Of a stretch of DNA of 64,000 bases, positions 18,416-27,227 are shown piece after piece. The translations under genes and the position numbers were made by a program. How positions within the stretch are numbered: position 1 is the first letter of the stretch; each line of letters begins with the position of its first letter. Location: assembly GCF_002240565.1 (NCBI RefSeq), contig NZ_MZMO01000001.1, forward strand, positions 248,001 through 312,000, given 5' to 3'. Origin of the DNA: Clavibacter michiganensis subsp. insidiosus. Lineage in GTDB: Bacteria; Actinomycetota; Actinomycetes; Actinomycetales; Microbacteriaceae. The notes beneath the pieces were generated by a model. That model ran no database searches, was not told where the DNA came from, and saw only the letters and a list, made by a program, of their open reading frames with translations.

Positions 18416-18889
18416 TCAGGGCGCGAAGTAGAGGTGGGCGTGCGCGGCGCAGCCGGGGTTGAAGGCGGCGCCGCAGCTCGGGCAGGAGTCGGCCGCGAGG
18501 TACTCGGGCACGGACATCGTGGCGCGGCAGACGCCGCACAGCGCGGCCGGCAGGTGATGGGCGGAGCGGGGGATCACCGCGAGCGGGTGGTCGGCGACGG
18601 CCACGTGGCAGAGGTGGCACGGGTACCAGGCGTCGCAGCAAGGGGCGCGGAGGGCCACGACGTCGAGCGCGGATCCGTAGTGCACGCAGCGCGTCTCGGC
18701 GTCGATCGCCGGGCCGCGGACGACCACCGCAACGGCGTCCGTGGCCGTCTCCGGGAGGATCGCAGCGGGCTCGACGGCCGATGCGTCGACGGGAGCGGCG
18801 TGGAAGGACGGGCTGTCACCGGCCGAGGAGGTCACGGTCGGATCCCGCGGAACGACGGGCACCGACCCGTGACCGGGTGAGGGGGGCAC
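18416..18889 (-). CDS. CHY zinc-finger domain protein
   Basis: The last 95 residues contain the CHY zinc-finger pattern: CVHY, then CCDAWYPCHLCH, CGVCRATM and CPSCGAAFNPGCAAHAHLYF, with spaced Cys/His residues able to bind several zinc ions. The role of bacterial CHY proteins is unknown; eukaryotic ones occur in ubiquitin ligases. The first 60 residues are low-complexity, so the GTG at 18889 is uncertain and the true start may be nearer the domain. The gene begins 16 bp after prfC ends on the same strand. Confidence 0.75.
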   Translation of the reverse strand: MPPSPGHGSVPVVPRDPTVTSSAGDSPSFHAAPVDASAVEPAAILPETATDAVAVVVRGPAIDAETRCVHYGSALDVVALRAPCCDAWYPCHLCHVAVADHPLAVIPRSAHHLPAALCGVCRATMSVPEYLAADSCPSCGAAFNPGCAAHAHLYFAP

Positions 18890-18905
18890 GCGCGCGTCCG
18901 CGGCA

Positions 18906-20531
18906 TCAGGCGTCGGGGAGGGCAGTCGCGGCGTCGACGAGGGTGAGCTCGGGGCTGTCGCGCTGGATCGCCTTGAGGCGCCACGGGGTGGTGATCAGGG
19001 CGATGTGCGTGCCGTCGGATCGGACCAGCACCTCGACGCCGATCGTCTTGGCGAGGGCCGGAGCCGAGGCCGCGTCGGTGATCCGGGCCACCTGGTACTC
19101 GAGCGGCTCCATGCGCAGCGGGGCGCGGAACTCGTTCGTCATCCGCTCGACGACGACCTCGAACTGCATGGGGCCGACCGCGCCGAGGACGGGCGCCTGG
19201 TCGCCGCGGAGGTCAGAGCGCATCACCTGGATGACGCCCTCGTGGTCCAGCTGCTCGATGCCCTTGCGGAACTGCTTGTGCGTGCTGGTGTCCTTCGAGC
19301 GGACCACGCGGAAGAGCTCGGGCGCGAACTGGGGGAGGCGCGGGAAGGTGACGGGCGCGCCGTCGAAGAGCGTGTCGCCCACGCGGATGTTGGACGCGTT
19401 CACGAGGCCGACGACGTCGCCCGGGTAGGCGTCGTCGACGGTGGAGCGCTCGCGGCCGAAGAGCTGCTGCGCGTACTTGGTGACGAAGGGGCGGCCGGTC
19501 TGGGCGTGCGTGACCGTCATGCCGCGGTGGAAGACGCCCGAGCAGATCCGCATGAACGCGAGGCGGTCGCGGTGCGCGGTGTTCATGCCCGACTGCACCT
19601 TGAAGACGAAGCCGGAGAAGTCCTCCTCCACGGGACGTGCGCGGTCCTGCTCGTCCGGACGCGGCTGGGCGGCCGGGGCGATGGCGTCGAGCGCGTCGAG
19701 GATGTGGGTCACGCCGAAGTTGAGGACGGCGGCCGCGAAGAGCACGGGCGTGGTGCGTCGGGCGAGGAACGACTCCTCGTCGTGGTCCTGGCCCTCCTCG
19801 TGCAGGAGCTCGCTCTCCTCGACGGCGTTCGTCCACGCGGATCCGGCCGCGGCCAGCGCCTCGTCGGGCGACATGCGCGTCTCGGGGGCGATGCTCGCGC
19901 CGCCCGCGGTACGCGTGAAGCGCACGCACTCGCCGCTCGATCGGTCGACCACGCCGAAGAACGCGCCGGACTCGCCGACGGGCCACGTGAGGGGGGTGGG
20001 GAGGAGGCCCGTGCGCTCCTTGATCTCGTCCATGAGGTCGAGCGGCTCGCGGCCCGGCCGGTCCCACTTGTTGATGACCGTGATGATCGGGATGCGGCGC
20101 TGACGGCACACCTCGAACAGCTTCATGGTCTGGGTCTCGAGGCCGCGGGAGGCGTCGACGAGCATGATCGCGGCGTCCACCGCGGAGAGCACGCGGTAGG
20201 TGTCCTCGGAGAAGTCGGCGTGGCCGGGGGTGTCGACGACGTTCATGACGGTGTCGCGGTGGGTGAACTGGATCGCGGCCGAGCTCACCGAGATGCCGCG
20301 CTCCTTCTCCATGTCCATCCAGTCGGAGACCGTGGACTTCCGGCCCTGCTTGCCGTGCACGGCGCCCGCGGACCCGATGGCGTGCGCGTGCAGCAGCAGC
20401 GCCTCGGTGAGCGTGGACTTGCCCGCGTCGGGGTGCGAGATGACGGCGAAGGTGCGACGGCGGGACGCCTCGCGCAGCACGGGGGAGGCGGAGGCCGAGG
20501 CGGGCGCGCGGGGAGGGGTGATGGTCGACAC
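18906..20531 (-). CDS. prfC: Peptide chain release factor 3
   Basis: RF3 is a translational GTPase that removes RF1/RF2 from the ribosome after termination. The 541-residue product has the G1 loop SHPDAGKSTLTEA (about 32-44), switch-region KERGISV, G3 VVDTPGHADFSED and G4 TVINKWDRPGREPLD, then RF3-type domains II and III. The GTG at 20531 has GGAGAG about 7 bases upstream; the frame stays open far upstream without a credible start. The frame also resembles EF-G, but length and the RF3-specific C-terminus decide the call. Confidence 0.94.
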   Translation of the reverse strand: MSTITPPRAPASASASPVLREASRRRTFAVISHPDAGKSTLTEALLLHAHAIGSAGAVHGKQGRKSTVSDWMDMEKERGISVSSAAIQFTHRDTVMNVVDTPGHADFSEDTYRVLSAVDAAIMLVDASRGLETQTMKLFEVCRQRRIPIITVINKWDRPGREPLDLMDEIKERTGLLPTPLTWPVGESGAFFGVVDRSSGECVRFTRTAGGASIAPETRMSPDEALAAAGSAWTNAVEESELLHEEGQDHDEESFLARRTTPVLFAAAVLNFGVTHILDALDAIAPAAQPRPDEQDRARPVEEDFSGFVFKVQSGMNTAHRDRLAFMRICSGVFHRGMTVTHAQTGRPFVTKYAQQLFGRERSTVDDAYPGDVVGLVNASNIRVGDTLFDGAPVTFPRLPQFAPELFRVVRSKDTSTHKQFRKGIEQLDHEGVIQVMRSDLRGDQAPVLGAVGPMQFEVVVERMTNEFRAPLRMEPLEYQVARITDAASAPALAKTIGVEVLVRSDGTHIALITTPWRLKAIQRDSPELTLVDAATALPDA

Positions 20532-20593
20532 CTCTCCATGGTACGAGGCCGTCGCGTGAGGGTCCGCGCCGGGCGGCCTGCGCGGCCTCCGGG

Positions 20594-20983
20594 TCAGCGC
20601 GCGCGGAGGCGGTCGAGGAACTCGTCGGCCATCGCGAGGTGCTCGGCGAGGCGGCGGCGGCGCTCCTCCGCGTCGGCGACGAAGGCGGCGAGATCCGCCC
20701 GCAGGGACGCGGTGTCGTCGTCGGGGCCGGCGGCGTCGAGGGCGTCGGAGACCTCGAGCAGGCGCATCATCTCCTCGAGCGAGAAGCCGAGCGGCTTCAT
20801 CCGGCGGATGAGGAGGAGGCGCTCCAGGTCCTCGTCGGTGTAGAGGCGGAACCCGCCGTCGGAGCGGCCGGACGGGCGCAGGAGGCCGGTCTCGTCGTAG
20901 TGGCGGAGCGTGCGGTGCGACAGGCCGGTGCGCTCGGCGAGCTCGCCGATCTGCATGGTCGCGGGGCCGGCGGGTCGCGTCAT
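20594..20983 (-). CDS. MerR family transcriptional regulator
   Basis: The 129-residue protein starts with a winged helix-turn-helix of MerR type (MQIGELAERTGLSHRTLRHYDETGLL, about 10-35), the wing SDGGFRLYTDEDLERL, and a C-terminal coiled helix for dimerisation. No effector-binding cysteines are present, so it is not a metal or redox sensor of the MerR/SoxR type. The ATG at 20983 has GGAGG 7 bases upstream; an ATG at 20956 is an alternative. It is divergent from the glycosyltransferase gene across 180 bp, a possible target. Confidence 0.9.
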   Translation of the reverse strand: MTRPAGPATMQIGELAERTGLSHRTLRHYDETGLLRPSGRSDGGFRLYTDEDLERLLLIRRMKPLGFSLEEMMRLLEVSDALDAAGPDDDTASLRADLAAFVADAEERRRRLAEHLAMADEFLDRLRAR

Positions 20984-21163
20984 GCGGGCCTCCAGACGGG
21001 CTCTCCCCGGGCAGGGGGAGGTGGACGGGTTGCGGACGGGCGACCGCATCCGCCCATTCTCCCGGATCGGGGGCCCGTCGCACCGCCCCCGTCCGAGCGG
21101 CGTCGTGATCGGACGGGCGTCGCGCCCGCGGGTCGGCGCGGCACCCGCTCGTAGGATCGGCGC

Positions 21164-22396
21164 ATGAGGATCGCGTTCGTCTCGCTGCACACGTCGCCGA
21201 TCCAGAAGCCCAGCACCGGCGACGCCGGCGGGCTCAACGTCTACCTGCTGGAGCTCGCGCGGAGCCTCGGGCGGCAGGGGCACGAGGTGCGGCTGATCAC
21301 GCGTGCGACGGATCCGGCCGACCCGGCGGTGCTGCCCGTCGCGCCGGGCGTCGAGCTGCTCGCGCTGCGGGCGGGACCGGCGGGGCCGCTCGCGAAGGAG
21401 GAGCTGCCCGGGATCACGGCCGCGTTCGCCGACGCGCTCGCCGCGCTGCCGCCGGCGGACGTCGTGCACGCGCACTACTGGCTGTCGGCCGTGGCTGCGC
21501 TGCCCGTTGCGCGCGCGTGGGGCGTGCCGCACGTGCTGACGCTGCACTCGGTCTCCGCGGGCAAGAACCGTCGGCTCGTGGCGGGGGACACCCCGGAACC
21601 GGCGTCGCGGCTCGCGGACGAGGGGCGGCTCGTGCGCGCGTCGGACCTCGTGGTCGCATCAGCGGAGTCGGAGAAGCGGCTGCTCGTGGAGGCGTACGAC
21701 GCGGATCCCGCGGCCGTGCACGTCGTGGCGCCGGGTGTGGAGGAGGCGTTCCTCCGGGAGCCGTCGGGTCGCGACGGCGGCGGACGGCCGCGGATCGTGC
21801 TGCTCGGGCGGATCCAGCCGCTCAAGGGCCAGGACGTGGCTCTGCGGGCCCTCGCCCTTCTGGATCCCGCGACCCGGCCCCTGCTCGTGATCGCCGGCGG
21901 GGTCTCGCCCGGCCGGGACGCCTACGCGGCGAGCCTGCACGCGCTCGTGCGCTCCCTCGGCCTCGAGGACGACGTCGTCTTCGCGGGCGCGCTCGACCGG
22001 GCGGTGACCGCACGGACGCTCGCCGGTGCGCACCTCGCGCTCATGCCGTCGGCCGCGGAGACGTACGGGCTCGTGGCGCTCGAGGCCGCGGCGTGCGGCA
22101 CGCCCGTCGTCGCGTCGCGGACGGAGGGGCTCGTCGACTCGGTGCGGGAGGGCGTGAGCGGCGTGTTCGTGGCCTCGCGGGATCCCTCCGACTGGGCCCG
22201 GGCGATCCGCGACCTGCTCGCCGACCGGCCCGCGCTCGCGCGGCTCTCGGCCTCGGCGCGGGCCCACGCGGCCCGGCGCACGTGGGACGTCGCGGCGGCG
22301 GACGTGGCGGAGGAGTACCGGGCGCTGCGGGAGCGGGCGGCGGGTGCCGTCGGGCGCGCGGACCGCGCCGAGCCGGTTGCGGGCCCGCGGGACTGA
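21164..22396 (+). CDS. GT4 family glycosyltransferase (MshA-like)
   Basis: The 410-residue GT-B enzyme has an N-terminal acceptor domain starting RIAFVSLHTSPIQKPSTGDAGGLNVYL. The C-terminal nucleotide-sugar domain contains LLGRIQPLKGQD and the E-x7-E motif SAAETYGLVALEAA near 298. The start resembles MshA, the first enzyme of mycothiol synthesis, and also sucrose-phosphate synthase-like GT4 enzymes. The exact acceptor cannot be fixed from sequence. TAGGAT lies 6 bases before the ATG, which could be a leaderless -10 or a weak ribosome-binding site. Confidence 0.85.
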   Translation: MRIAFVSLHTSPIQKPSTGDAGGLNVYLLELARSLGRQGHEVRLITRATDPADPAVLPVAPGVELLALRAGPAGPLAKEELPGITAAFADALAALPPADVVHAHYWLSAVAALPVARAWGVPHVLTLHSVSAGKNRRLVAGDTPEPASRLADEGRLVRASDLVVASAESEKRLLVEAYDADPAAVHVVAPGVEEAFLREPSGRDGGGRPRIVLLGRIQPLKGQDVALRALALLDPATRPLLVIAGGVSPGRDAYAASLHALVRSLGLEDDVVFAGALDRAVTARTLAGAHLALMPSAAETYGLVALEAAACGTPVVASRTEGLVDSVREGVSGVFVASRDPSDWARAIRDLLADRPALARLSASARAHAARRTWDVAAADVAEEYRALRERAAGAVGRADRAEPVAGPRD

Positions 22397-22412
22397 GCCC
22401 GGGCGGCCTGCC

Positions 22413-23528
22413 TCAGCCCGTCCACTCGCGTCCGCGGGCCACGTCCTCCGCGGCGCGCTCGAGCCAGGTGACGGCGTCCGCGCGCGCGGCGTCCGCGGAT
22501 CCGGCGAGGTCGGTGAGGGAACGCGCGGCCGCGAACCCGTCGGTGGGGGCGGCCACGGAGCCCGCGACGAGGATCGCCGTGGTCGCATGCGCCCGGGCGA
22601 GGTCGAGCACGTGCGAGGCGACCTTGCCCGTCCGGGACTGCGCGTCGAAGCGACCCTCGCCGGTGATCACGACGTCGGCGCCCGCGACGAGCCCAGCCAG
22701 GCCGATCGCGTCGGCCACGCCGGTGGATCCGGATCCCACGACCGCGCCCCATGCGACGAGGCCCGCCGCGGTGCCGCCCGCGGCGCCGGCGCCCGGGGTG
22801 GCCGGATCCACGCCGAGCAGGCCGGCGAGGTGCGCGAGGCCGGCGTCGAGCGCGCGGACGTCGGCCGGCGTCGCGCCCTTCTGCGGACCGTAGACGGCGG
22901 CGGCGCCCGCGGGCCCGGTGAGGGGAGCGCGGACGTCGCCGAGGATCCGGGCGCCGCCCGCCGGCAGCGCCCGGAGCCCGGAGAGGTCCAGCGACGCGAT
23001 GCCCGCGAGCGCGCCGCCGCCGTCGCCGACCCGGGAGCCGTCCGCGTCGATCGCCCGCGCGCCCAGTTCCCGGAGCGCGCCCACGCCGCCGTCCGTGGAG
23101 GAGCTGCCGCCGAGCGCGAGCAGCAGGCGCGGGACGCCGGCATCCTGTGCCGCGCGGATCGCCTGGCCGAAGCCGCGGGTATGGGCGGTGAGCGGGCGGA
23201 GCGGATCCAGCAGCGTGATCCCGCTCGTCGACGCGACCTCGACCACGCCCGTCCCGTCGGGCAGCAGGAGCCAGTGCGCGTCGACCGGCCGGTCGTCGGG
23301 CCCGGTGACGCGGACGGGCACGCGCCGCGCTCCCGGGACGGCCGCGTCGAGCACGTCGAGCGTGCCCTGCCCGCCGTCGGCCATGGGCGCGACCACCACG
23401 TCGTCGTCGGGTCGGGCGCGGAGCCAGCCGCGGCGGAGGGCGCGGGCGGCCTCGACGGCGGTCGCGGATCCGCTGAGCGAGTCCGGCGACATGACGACGC
23501 GCAGCGGGCGGGGAGCGGCGGTGCTCAT
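22413..23528 (-). CDS. glxK: Glycerate kinase
   Basis: The 371-residue protein belongs to the GarK/GlxK glycerate kinase family, which phosphorylates glycerate for entry into glycolysis. The N-terminal RVVMSPDSLSGSATAVEAA, the APMADGGQGT motif, LLALGGSSSTDGG and the C-terminal DVVITGEGRFDAQSRTGK are all family hallmarks. I chose the ATG at 23528 over the one at 23558. It converges on the glycosyltransferase gene with 16 bp between stops. Confidence 0.9.
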   Translation of the reverse strand: MSTAAPRPLRVVMSPDSLSGSATAVEAARALRRGWLRARPDDDVVVAPMADGGQGTLDVLDAAVPGARRVPVRVTGPDDRPVDAHWLLLPDGTGVVEVASTSGITLLDPLRPLTAHTRGFGQAIRAAQDAGVPRLLLALGGSSSTDGGVGALRELGARAIDADGSRVGDGGGALAGIASLDLSGLRALPAGGARILGDVRAPLTGPAGAAAVYGPQKGATPADVRALDAGLAHLAGLLGVDPATPGAGAAGGTAAGLVAWGAVVGSGSTGVADAIGLAGLVAGADVVITGEGRFDAQSRTGKVASHVLDLARAHATTAILVAGSVAAPTDGFAAARSLTDLAGSADAARADAVTWLERAAEDVARGREWTG

Positions 23529-23598
23529 GGCGCCAGTCTGCCGGACGGTGTCGCGCACGCTCGTGGGGCGGGGCCCACCGGGACCGCGCGGAGGCCGA

Positions 23599-24483
23599 TC
23601 AGTCGGGCGCGACGCCCGCCCGGTGCGCGAGCAGGGCAGCGCCGACCAGCCCGGCGTCGTTGCCCCGGCTCGCCGCGATGATCTCGGTGTCGAGGTGCAG
23701 GAACCCGGAGAAGCGCGCGAACTCGTGCGCCGCCGCGCCGCCCACCACGATGAGGTCGGGCGACATGATCGACTCGAGGTGCCGGTAGTACAGCTCCAGC
23801 CGCGCCGCCCACTCCTCGAAGGTCAGCCCCTCCCGTCGCACCGCGGAGAACGCGGCCTGCATCTCGTAGTCGCCGCCGTCGATGTGGACGTGGCCGAGCT
23901 CGCTGTTCGGGATCAGCGTGCCGTCGTGCAGCAGCGCGGTGCCGATGCCGGTGCCGAGCGTCGTGAGGATCACGAGGCCGCCGCGGCCCTGCAGCACGCC
24001 GTACTCGAGCTCCGCCACCCCGGCCGCGTCGGCGTCGTTGACGGTGAGCACGTCGATCCCGCTGCGCTCGCGGATGGCGGTGCGCGCGTCCATGCCGAGC
24101 CAGCGGTCGGAGATGTGGGCGGAGGAGCGCACGATCCCATGCCGCACGATGCCGGGGACGCCGACGCCCACGGGCAGGTCCTCCTCGGGCGTCAGAGCCA
24201 GCACGATCTCGGCGATCACGTCCGCGATGTCCTCGGGCTCGCCGCCGACGGGCTTCGCCACGGTCATGCGCTCGGTGAGCCGGATCCCCGTGGTCACGTC
24301 GACGATGCCCGCCTTGAGCGTCGTGCCGCCGATGTCGATGCCGAGCGCCAGCCGGTCGCGACGGGCGAGGGCCTCCGCAGCGCCCTCCGGGGCGGCGACG
24401 ACGGCGCGGTCGACGGGGATGAATCCGCCTGCCGTCCGGCCGCTCTCGGGGGCGGGCCGCGGCGCGGTCTCGGGCTGGGGCAC
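23599..24483 (-). CDS. ppgK: Polyphosphate--glucose phosphotransferase (ROK family)
   Basis: The 294-residue enzyme phosphorylates glucose using polyphosphate or ATP. The ROK phosphate-binding ALGIDIGGTTLKAGIVD begins near residue 46, TTLGTGIGTALLHDG is the catalytic-site segment, and NSELGHVHIDG replaces the zinc-binding ROK repressor motif. It has no helix-turn-helix, so it is an enzyme rather than a repressor. The GTG at 24483 has GAGAGG about 9 bases upstream. It lies 70 bp upstream of glycerate kinase on the same strand. Confidence 0.9.
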   Translation of the reverse strand: MPQPETAPRPAPESGRTAGGFIPVDRAVVAAPEGAAEALARRDRLALGIDIGGTTLKAGIVDVTTGIRLTERMTVAKPVGGEPEDIADVIAEIVLALTPEEDLPVGVGVPGIVRHGIVRSSAHISDRWLGMDARTAIRERSGIDVLTVNDADAAGVAELEYGVLQGRGGLVILTTLGTGIGTALLHDGTLIPNSELGHVHIDGGDYEMQAAFSAVRREGLTFEEWAARLELYYRHLESIMSPDLIVVGGAAAHEFARFSGFLHLDTEIIAASRGNDAGLVGAALLAHRAGVAPD

Positions 24484-24596
24484 GGCGGGGCCTCTCGGTT
24501 GCGGGTTGCGGGGCGCGGGTGCGCGTCGCGCGGAGCGGCGGATCGGGCGGGCCCGACGCGCGGATCCCGGGCCGTCGGCCGCGGGGCCGTCGCGCC

Positions 24597-24713
24597 TCAG
24601 AACGCCCGGTTCGCGTAGACGATCCCGCGGGCCACGCCCACGGCGCAGACGACCGCGAGCCCGACGACAGCACCGGCCGCCGCGGCGGCCAGACGGGGGA
24701 GGGGACTCGTCAC
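24597..24713 (-). CDS. Small single-span membrane protein (38 aa)
   Basis: A GTG-started frame of 38 codons encodes a short polar start (VTSPLPRL), one Ala/Val-rich membrane span of about 20 residues and a basic/aromatic end ARGIVYANRAF. It fills most of an otherwise gene-free gap upstream of ppgK and reads away from the DUF308 gene. A weak AGG lies about 10 bases before the GTG. Codon third positions are G or C in most codons, as in neighbouring genes. I do not recognise a family. Confidence 0.5.
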   Translation of the reverse strand: MTSPLPRLAAAAAGAVVGLAVVCAVGVARGIVYANRAF

Positions 24714-24802
24714 GCGTCGAGCCTAGGCCAGCGCGAGAGGACCGTCACCGCGCGCTCCGGCCGAGCATCCGCCCAGGAACCCACCGAGTAGGCTTGCCCC
24801 CG

Positions 24803-25477
24803 ATGGAGAGAGAGGCTGCCGTGTCCGAGGACGAGCTGACGTTCCGGGCGGCGTACTGGCCCGTGCTCCTCCTGCGCGCACTGCCCGCGCTCGCGCTCGC
24901 CGCGTTCATCACCTTCTCCAGCGACCACTCGCCGTCCCTCGGCCTCGTCGCGTTCGGCGTCTTCGCGCTCCTCTCCGGCCTGATCACCGCGGGCCTCGGC
25001 GCCCGGGCCCTCCGCGGTCCCGCCGCGCGCCTCCGCACGAGCGCCATCGCCCAGGGCGCGATCACGGTCGTGGCCGGCGTCGCCGCGCTGCTCGCCCGCG
25101 ACGGCGGCGTGCTCGTCCTCCTGTACGTCGTCAGCGTCTGGGCCGTCGTCACCGGGTTCCTCGAGCTCGTCGCCGGCCTCCGCTCCCGCGGCCGCGTGCC
25201 GGGCGCCACCGACGCGATCACCGCCGGCGCGCTCACGGTGGTCCTCGCCGTCGCGTTCCTGCTGGTGCCGCCGGACCTCGTCGTCCAGTACGGCGGCGTC
25301 GAGCAGCGCGAGGGCCAGCTCACCGCGCCCGTGGTGGCCGTCGGCCTCCTGGGCGCCTACGCGGCGATCGTCGGGGTCTTCCTGGTCATCGCCGCCCTGA
25401 GCATGAAATGGGGCACCTCCACGCCCACCGCGACCTCCGCGGCGGACGCCCCCCGGACCACCGAGAGCGCGAGCTGA
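24803..25477 (+). CDS. HdeD/DUF308-like multi-span membrane protein
   Basis: The 224-residue protein has about six hydrophobic segments in the pattern of the DUF308/HdeD family (LLRALPALALAAFITF, LVAFGVFALLSGLITAGLGARAL, VVSVWAVVTGFLELVAGLRSRG). HdeD is linked to acid resistance in enterobacteria; the role here is unknown. TAGGCT lies 8 bases before the ATG at 24803, suggesting a leaderless mRNA. A GTG at 24821 preceded by GAGAGAGG is an alternative. It runs into the next small gene with 2 bp between. Confidence 0.75.
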   Translation: MEREAAVSEDELTFRAAYWPVLLLRALPALALAAFITFSSDHSPSLGLVAFGVFALLSGLITAGLGARALRGPAARLRTSAIAQGAITVVAGVAALLARDGGVLVLLYVVSVWAVVTGFLELVAGLRSRGRVPGATDAITAGALTVVLAVAFLLVPPDLVVQYGGVEQREGQLTAPVVAVGLLGAYAAIVGVFLVIAALSMKWGTSTPTATSAADAPRTTESAS

Positions 25478-25479
25478 CC

Positions 25480-25749
25480 GTGACATCCAACATCCGCAAG
25501 GACCGCATGCGCCCCGCCGAGCTGCTCGGCATCGCGGCGGCGCTCGCCGCGTTCGTCGGCGTGATCGTGGCGCTCAGCACCCGGCCCGGCGACGCGCAGT
25601 CGTGGACGGTCGTGATCGTCTTCACGGGCGTCGCGTTCATCGGCGCCCTCGTGATGCTCGCCATGCTCGCGCTGTCGTTCAAGCCGAACCGCGACGAGCT
25701 GCAGGACATGGACGAGCAGGACCACCCGGACCGGCCCACGCGGCACTGA
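25480..25749 (+). CDS. Small two-span membrane protein (89 aa)
   Basis: The GTG at 25480 begins 2 bp after the previous stop. The 89-residue product has two hydrophobic segments (LLGIAAALAAFVGVIVAL and WTVVIVFTGVAFIGALVMLAMLAL) and an acidic, charged tail ending DHPDRPTRH. It likely works with or is co-translated with the DUF308 protein. No enzymatic motif is visible and I do not recognise a function. A small hairpin (ATCCCCG/CGGGGAT, 25798-25817) lies in the gap to convergent purB. Confidence 0.7.
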   Translation: MTSNIRKDRMRPAELLGIAAALAAFVGVIVALSTRPGDAQSWTVVIVFTGVAFIGALVMLAMLALSFKPNRDELQDMDEQDHPDRPTRH

Positions 25750-25831
25750 GCCGCCGGGATCCGCTGCGGCTCGATCTCCCCGCTGAGCCCCGCCGGTATC
25801 CCCGCCTCGACGGGGATCCCGATGCCCGGCC

Positions 25832-27214
25832 TCAGAGGATGTGGTCGACCAGCTGCGACGCGAGCCCCGCGTACCCGGCGGGCGTCAGCTCGAGGAGCCG
25901 CGCCTTGGCGGCATCGCCGATGTCGAGCCCGGAGACGAACGCCCGCATCTCGTCGCGCCCGACGCGCTTGCCGCGCGTCAGCTCCTTGAGCACCGCGTAC
26001 GGGTCGCTGATGGAGCTGCGCCCGGCGACGATCTCCGTGCGGATGACGGTCTGGATGGCCTCGCCGAGGATCTCCCAGTTCGCGTCGAGGTCGGCCGCGA
26101 GCAGCGCCCGGTCGACGTCGATCTCGAGGAGCCCGCGCCCGACGTTGTCGAGCGCCAGCAGCGAATGGCCGAGCGCGACGCCGACGTTGCGCTGCGTCGT
26201 CGAGTCGGTGAGGTCGCGCTGGAGCCGCGAGGTGACGAGGGTCGACGCGAGCGAGTCGAGCAGCGCGTCCGACAGCTCGAGGTTCGCCTCGGCGTTCTCG
26301 AACCGGATGGGGTTGATCTTGTGCGGCATGGTCGACGACCCGGTGGCGCCCGCCTGCGGGATCTGCCGGAAGTACCCCATGGAGATGTAGGTCCACACGT
26401 CGGTGCAGAGGTTGTGCAGCACCCGGTTGACGTGCGCGATGCGCGTGTAGAGCTCGGCCTGCCAGTCGTGCGACTCGATCTGCGTGGTGAGCGGGTTCCA
26501 CACGAGGCCGAGCGACGTGACGAACGCGCGCGACTCGGCGGGCCAGTCGACGTCGGCGTCGGCCGCGAGGTGCGCCGCGAACGTGCCCGTGGCGCCGCTG
26601 AACTTGCCGAGCACCTCGACGTCCTCCACGTCGGCCCGGAGGCGCTCGAGCCGGTGCACGAACACCGCGAGCTCCTTGCCGAGGGTGCTGGGCGTGGCCG
26701 GCTGCCCGTGCGTGCGCGACAGCATGGCGTCGTCGCGGAAGAGGAGGGCGCGCTCGCGCAGCGCGCCGATGACGGAGACGAGCTTCGGCAGCCACACCTC
26801 GCGCACGGCCCTGTCGATGACGAGCGCGTAGGAGAGGTTGTTGATGTCCTCGCTGGTGCACGCGAAGTGGGTGAGCTCGGCGACGTGACCGAGGCCGAGC
26901 TCCTCCAGGCGGTCGCGCACGAAGTACTCGACGGCCTTCACGTCGTGCCGGGTGACGGCCTCGACGCGCGCGAGGGCGTCGATCTGCTCCTGCCCGAAGC
27001 CCGCGACGACCTCGCGCAGCGCCGCCTTCTGCGCGTCCGTGAACGGCGAGGAGGAGAGGAGCGACCGGTCGGTGAGGTGGATGAGCCACTCGATCTCGAC
27101 GTGGATGCGCGCCCGGTTGAGGCCCGCCTCGGAGAGGTGCTCGCCGAGCTCGGTGACGACGGGGGCGTAGCGGCCGTCGAGGGGGCTCAGCACCTGCGGG
27201 GGCAACGGGCTCAT
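25832..27214 (-). CDS. purB: Adenylosuccinate lyase
   Basis: The 460-residue homotetrameric lyase acts twice in purine synthesis, on SAICAR and adenylosuccinate. It starts LSPLDGRYAPVVTELGEHLSEAGLNRARI, has the THFACTSEDINNLSYA and LSRTHGQPATPSTLGKE active-site segments, and carries the fumarase/lyase signature GSSTMPHKINP near 290-300. Length and motifs match the E. coli-type PurB subgroup. The ATG has TAGGAGAT about 9 bases upstream. A low-molecular-weight phosphatase gene ends 13 bp upstream on the same strand. Confidence 0.96.
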   Translation of the reverse strand: MSPLPPQVLSPLDGRYAPVVTELGEHLSEAGLNRARIHVEIEWLIHLTDRSLLSSSPFTDAQKAALREVVAGFGQEQIDALARVEAVTRHDVKAVEYFVRDRLEELGLGHVAELTHFACTSEDINNLSYALVIDRAVREVWLPKLVSVIGALRERALLFRDDAMLSRTHGQPATPSTLGKELAVFVHRLERLRADVEDVEVLGKFSGATGTFAAHLAADADVDWPAESRAFVTSLGLVWNPLTTQIESHDWQAELYTRIAHVNRVLHNLCTDVWTYISMGYFRQIPQAGATGSSTMPHKINPIRFENAEANLELSDALLDSLASTLVTSRLQRDLTDSTTQRNVGVALGHSLLALDNVGRGLLEIDVDRALLAADLDANWEILGEAIQTVIRTEIVAGRSSISDPYAVLKELTRGKRVGRDEMRAFVSGLDIGDAAKARLLELTPAGYAGLASQLVDHIL

Positions 27215-27227
27215 GCGGGGGGATCTC

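Noticed and set aside
18904..18906. ATG overlapping the prfC stop as start of the CHY gene
   Set aside because: It is not in the same frame as the zinc-finger coding sequence.
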